From Nocardioidaceae bacterium (GTDB taxonomy: Bacteria; Actinomycetota; Actinomycetes; Propionibacteriales; Nocardioidaceae): a stretch of 64,000 nt of DNA. Where the stretch lies: NCBI GenBank assembly GCA_030447865.1, contig JAUJOD010000003.1, positions 191,099-255,098 of the forward strand, in the 5' to 3' direction. The position numbers and the translations under genes were made by a program. The notes below the pieces were generated by a model that worked only from the letters and a program-made list of their open reading frames with translations, had not been told where the DNA came from and did no database searches. Positions 62,446 to 64,000 of this stretch are shown piece after piece (the first letter of the stretch is position 1; the number at the start of each line of letters is the position of its first letter).

Positions 62446-64000
62446 TGCTCGCTCGCTTCCCACACCACTCGCCACAGTTCGAGGAAGTCGGCACTCAACT
62501 GCGGCAGCTCGCCTTGTGGGTCCCTCAGGTCCTCGAGCAGTCTGTGCGCTCGGAGCAACGACTCGTCCCCCCTGGCAGCGGCTCGCACCAGCGGTTCGAG
62601 CAGCACGAGATCATCGAAGGAGAGCCCGGAGCCGGTGCCGACCCGCTTCTCCGGGTCCTCGTCCTCCCCCTCGGTCTCCTGGAGAAGCCGGTCGAGCAGG
62701 TCGTCGACGGACGGGTCACCCAGCAGGAGCGCCAGGTAGCGGAGGATGTCTTCCTGCCTGGCCAGCAGTTCGCGCAGCAGCCGCACCAGCCGGTCATCGG
62801 GAGCGTCGACGACGTCGCAAATCAGAACGCAGTCACGGCTCACCGGAGTGTCACCCACCGCGACGCTGGAACTCACCGAGAGGTACGGCGTGAGCCCGGC
62901 GAGACTCAGATTTCGCCAGACCGGGCCGTCGGCCAGTGGGCGGGACGGCGTGGTCCGGATACCGACGGGACGGACGGTGGTCGTCGCGCTGAGTCCGTCC
63001 GGATCTGCAGGCAGCTCGAGCGTCAGGCGGAGATCGTACCCGCTGTCCCCGTCCGAGACGAACAGCCGCGGGGCACAGCCGGCGAGTGCTGAGTGCCATG
63101 CTTCGAGCAACCGCTCGGCCCGATATACGGGGTCGGGCTGGGGTTCGAGTTCCTGCGGCTCGTAGCCCTGGGTGATCCGCAGGAATCCTGAGCTGTCGTC
63201 GCCCAGAAGGGCATGCACCCCGCACGCCGAAGGTGGGCCGGAGAGAAGCACCGACAACTCGATGTTGCCTCCGAACGCGGCGCCGGTGCAGTTGGCCGAA
63301 CCGGTGAGCAGGTGCGCCATGCCGTCGGACTGCCAGGCGAAGACCTTGGCGTGCAGACCGCGCGTGAGGTCACCTCCCCCGACGACCGGCTCCGAGTCGT
63401 CCTCGGACTGCACAGCGTCGGCCAGCGGTTGCAGTACCCGGAGCTCGATGTCCCCCAGAGCTCGGGAGCCCAGCCGCTCGAACGTGTCCGGCCGCGATAG
63501 GAGGACCTTCGGGCCACGGCTCTGCGGCAGCCTCCGGACGGACGTTGTGTCCAGAAACGGAGAGATGACCGCCCAAGCGTCGGCGCTCTTCGGGAGCGGC
63601 CACTCGCTCCCGGACGGCGTACCGAGCGGGATAGCTCGGCCTTTGGTGAACGGCTCCGGCAGCGCGAGGCGGGTGCCCCTGAGGCTCTCGCACAGGTCTC
63701 GGATCTGCTCGCGACGCGCGTCCTTGAGCGGGCGCAACAAACTCTCGAGCAGCTCTTCGACGAACGTGCTGATCGGCGCGGGATCGAGAGTGTGTGTGGC
63801 CTCGTCGTCCTCGTCGCAGATCAGCACGGTGTCCCAGGATCGATCACCGGTCAGGTTGCGGCTCAAGCAGGCGAACCGGTGCCGACGCCCACCGTTGCCG
63901 TCGACGAACCGCAGCAGCCAGATCTTTGGGTGGAAGGTGCGCCCCGGTGGCGGTGCGATCTCGGCGACGCAGCCCTCCGCGAAGGCCGCCAGCTTGGGGT
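62442..64000 (-). CDS. PLD-family nuclease, 5' end outside window
   Basis: The frame stays open to the right edge, so the start is missing; a TTG at 63866 is only an internal codon. The visible 518 residues hold two HKD-type motifs of the phospholipase D superfamily: HPKIWLLRFVDGN with SRNLTGD about 25 residues on, near 63870, and LHAKVFAWQSDGMAHLLTGS followed by ANCTGAAFGGN at about 63300. PLD nucleases cut DNA or RNA with these paired His/Lys residues. The rest is a helical C-terminal region. It is translationally coupled to the helicase downstream. Confidence 0.85.
   Translation of the reverse strand, partial: PKLAAFAEGCVAEIAPPPGRTFHPKIWLLRFVDGNGGRRHRFACLSRNLTGDRSWDTVLICDEDDEATHTLDPAPISTFVEELLESLLRPLKDARREQIRDLCESLRGTRLALPEPFTKGRAIPLGTPSGSEWPLPKSADAWAVISPFLDTTSVRRLPQSRGPKVLLSRPDTFERLGSRALGDIELRVLQPLADAVQSEDDSEPVVGGGDLTRGLHAKVFAWQSDGMAHLLTGSANCTGAAFGGNIELSVLLSGPPSACGVHALLGDDSSGFLRITQGYEPQELEPQPDPVYRAERLLEAWHSALAGCAPRLFVSDGDSGYDLRLTLELPADPDGLSATTTVRPVGIRTTPSRPLADGPVWRNLSLAGLTPYLSVSSSVAVGDTPVSRDCVLICDVVDAPDDRLVRLLRELLARQEDILRYLALLLGDPSVDDLLDRLLQETEGEDEDPEKRVGTGSGLSFDDLVLLEPLVRAAARGDESLLRAHRLLEDLRDPQGELPQLSADFLELWRVVWEASEQ

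Noticed and set aside
1-64000. CRISPR arrays and tRNA/rRNA genes
   Set aside because: No regularly spaced repeat array, no tRNA-like T-loop context and no rRNA sequence was noticed on reading both strands.

Overview
The window is a piece of a high-GC actinobacterial chromosome. The coding strand favours G/C at third positions, GTG starts are common, cistrons often overlap by 4 bp (ATGA), and the housekeeping order miaB-miaA-dapF-hflX-(DinG-type helicase)-lexA-LysM-nrdR-nrdJ is typical of Actinomycetes. A member of the Propionibacteriales is plausible, but that rank is a guess without a database search.

Layout. 1-6 kb is an unstable accessory stretch: a PASTA-like protein cut by the window edge, a decayed ISL3 element, a phosphotransferase-family gene with a second ISL3 end fragment behind it, and a SigE-type ECF sigma factor with a membrane partner and a small lipoprotein. 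6-34 kb is conserved core: tRNA modification (miaB, miaA), lysine/peptidoglycan precursor synthesis (dapF), ribosome-associated GTPase hflX, a DinG-type helicase, two Tat-exported phosphatases, lexA with three SOS boxes in the gap before a LysM protein, nrdR followed by a B12-dependent ribonucleotide reductase carrying two inteins, a second sigma/membrane-partner pair, and a Trk/Ktr potassium channel pair. 33-41 kb holds aminopeptidase N, a DUF3516-type helicase, a MazEF-like toxin-antitoxin pair, a TfoX-domain protein and a frameshifted DUF222/HNH gene. 41-48 kb is a sugar locus: a ROK repressor divergent from a CUT2 ABC transporter (lipoprotein, permease, single-domain ATPase), a ketose 3-epimerase-like protein and an FGGY kinase.

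From about 48.4 kb to the right edge the window is a defence island. In order it holds an AAA ATPase plus DUF4435/TOPRIM pair resembling PARIS (AriA/AriB) with AT-rich codon use; a complete type I restriction-modification operon hsdM-hsdS-hsdR whose HsdR has an extra C-terminal AlbA_2/Schlafen-like domain; a two-gene Pycsar system (nucleotide cyclase plus membrane effector); and, convergent with it, a PLD-family nuclease and a large SNF2-like helicase that overlap by 4 bp and run off the window.

How it works together. The PARIS-like pair lies directly upstream of the type I system, which fits the known idea that PARIS responds to phage anti-restriction proteins. Pycsar would add a cyclic-nucleotide, membrane-damaging abortive response. 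The PLD/helicase pair may be the visible half of a further system extending past the right edge. These functional statements rest on domain architecture seen in translation, not on experiments or searches.
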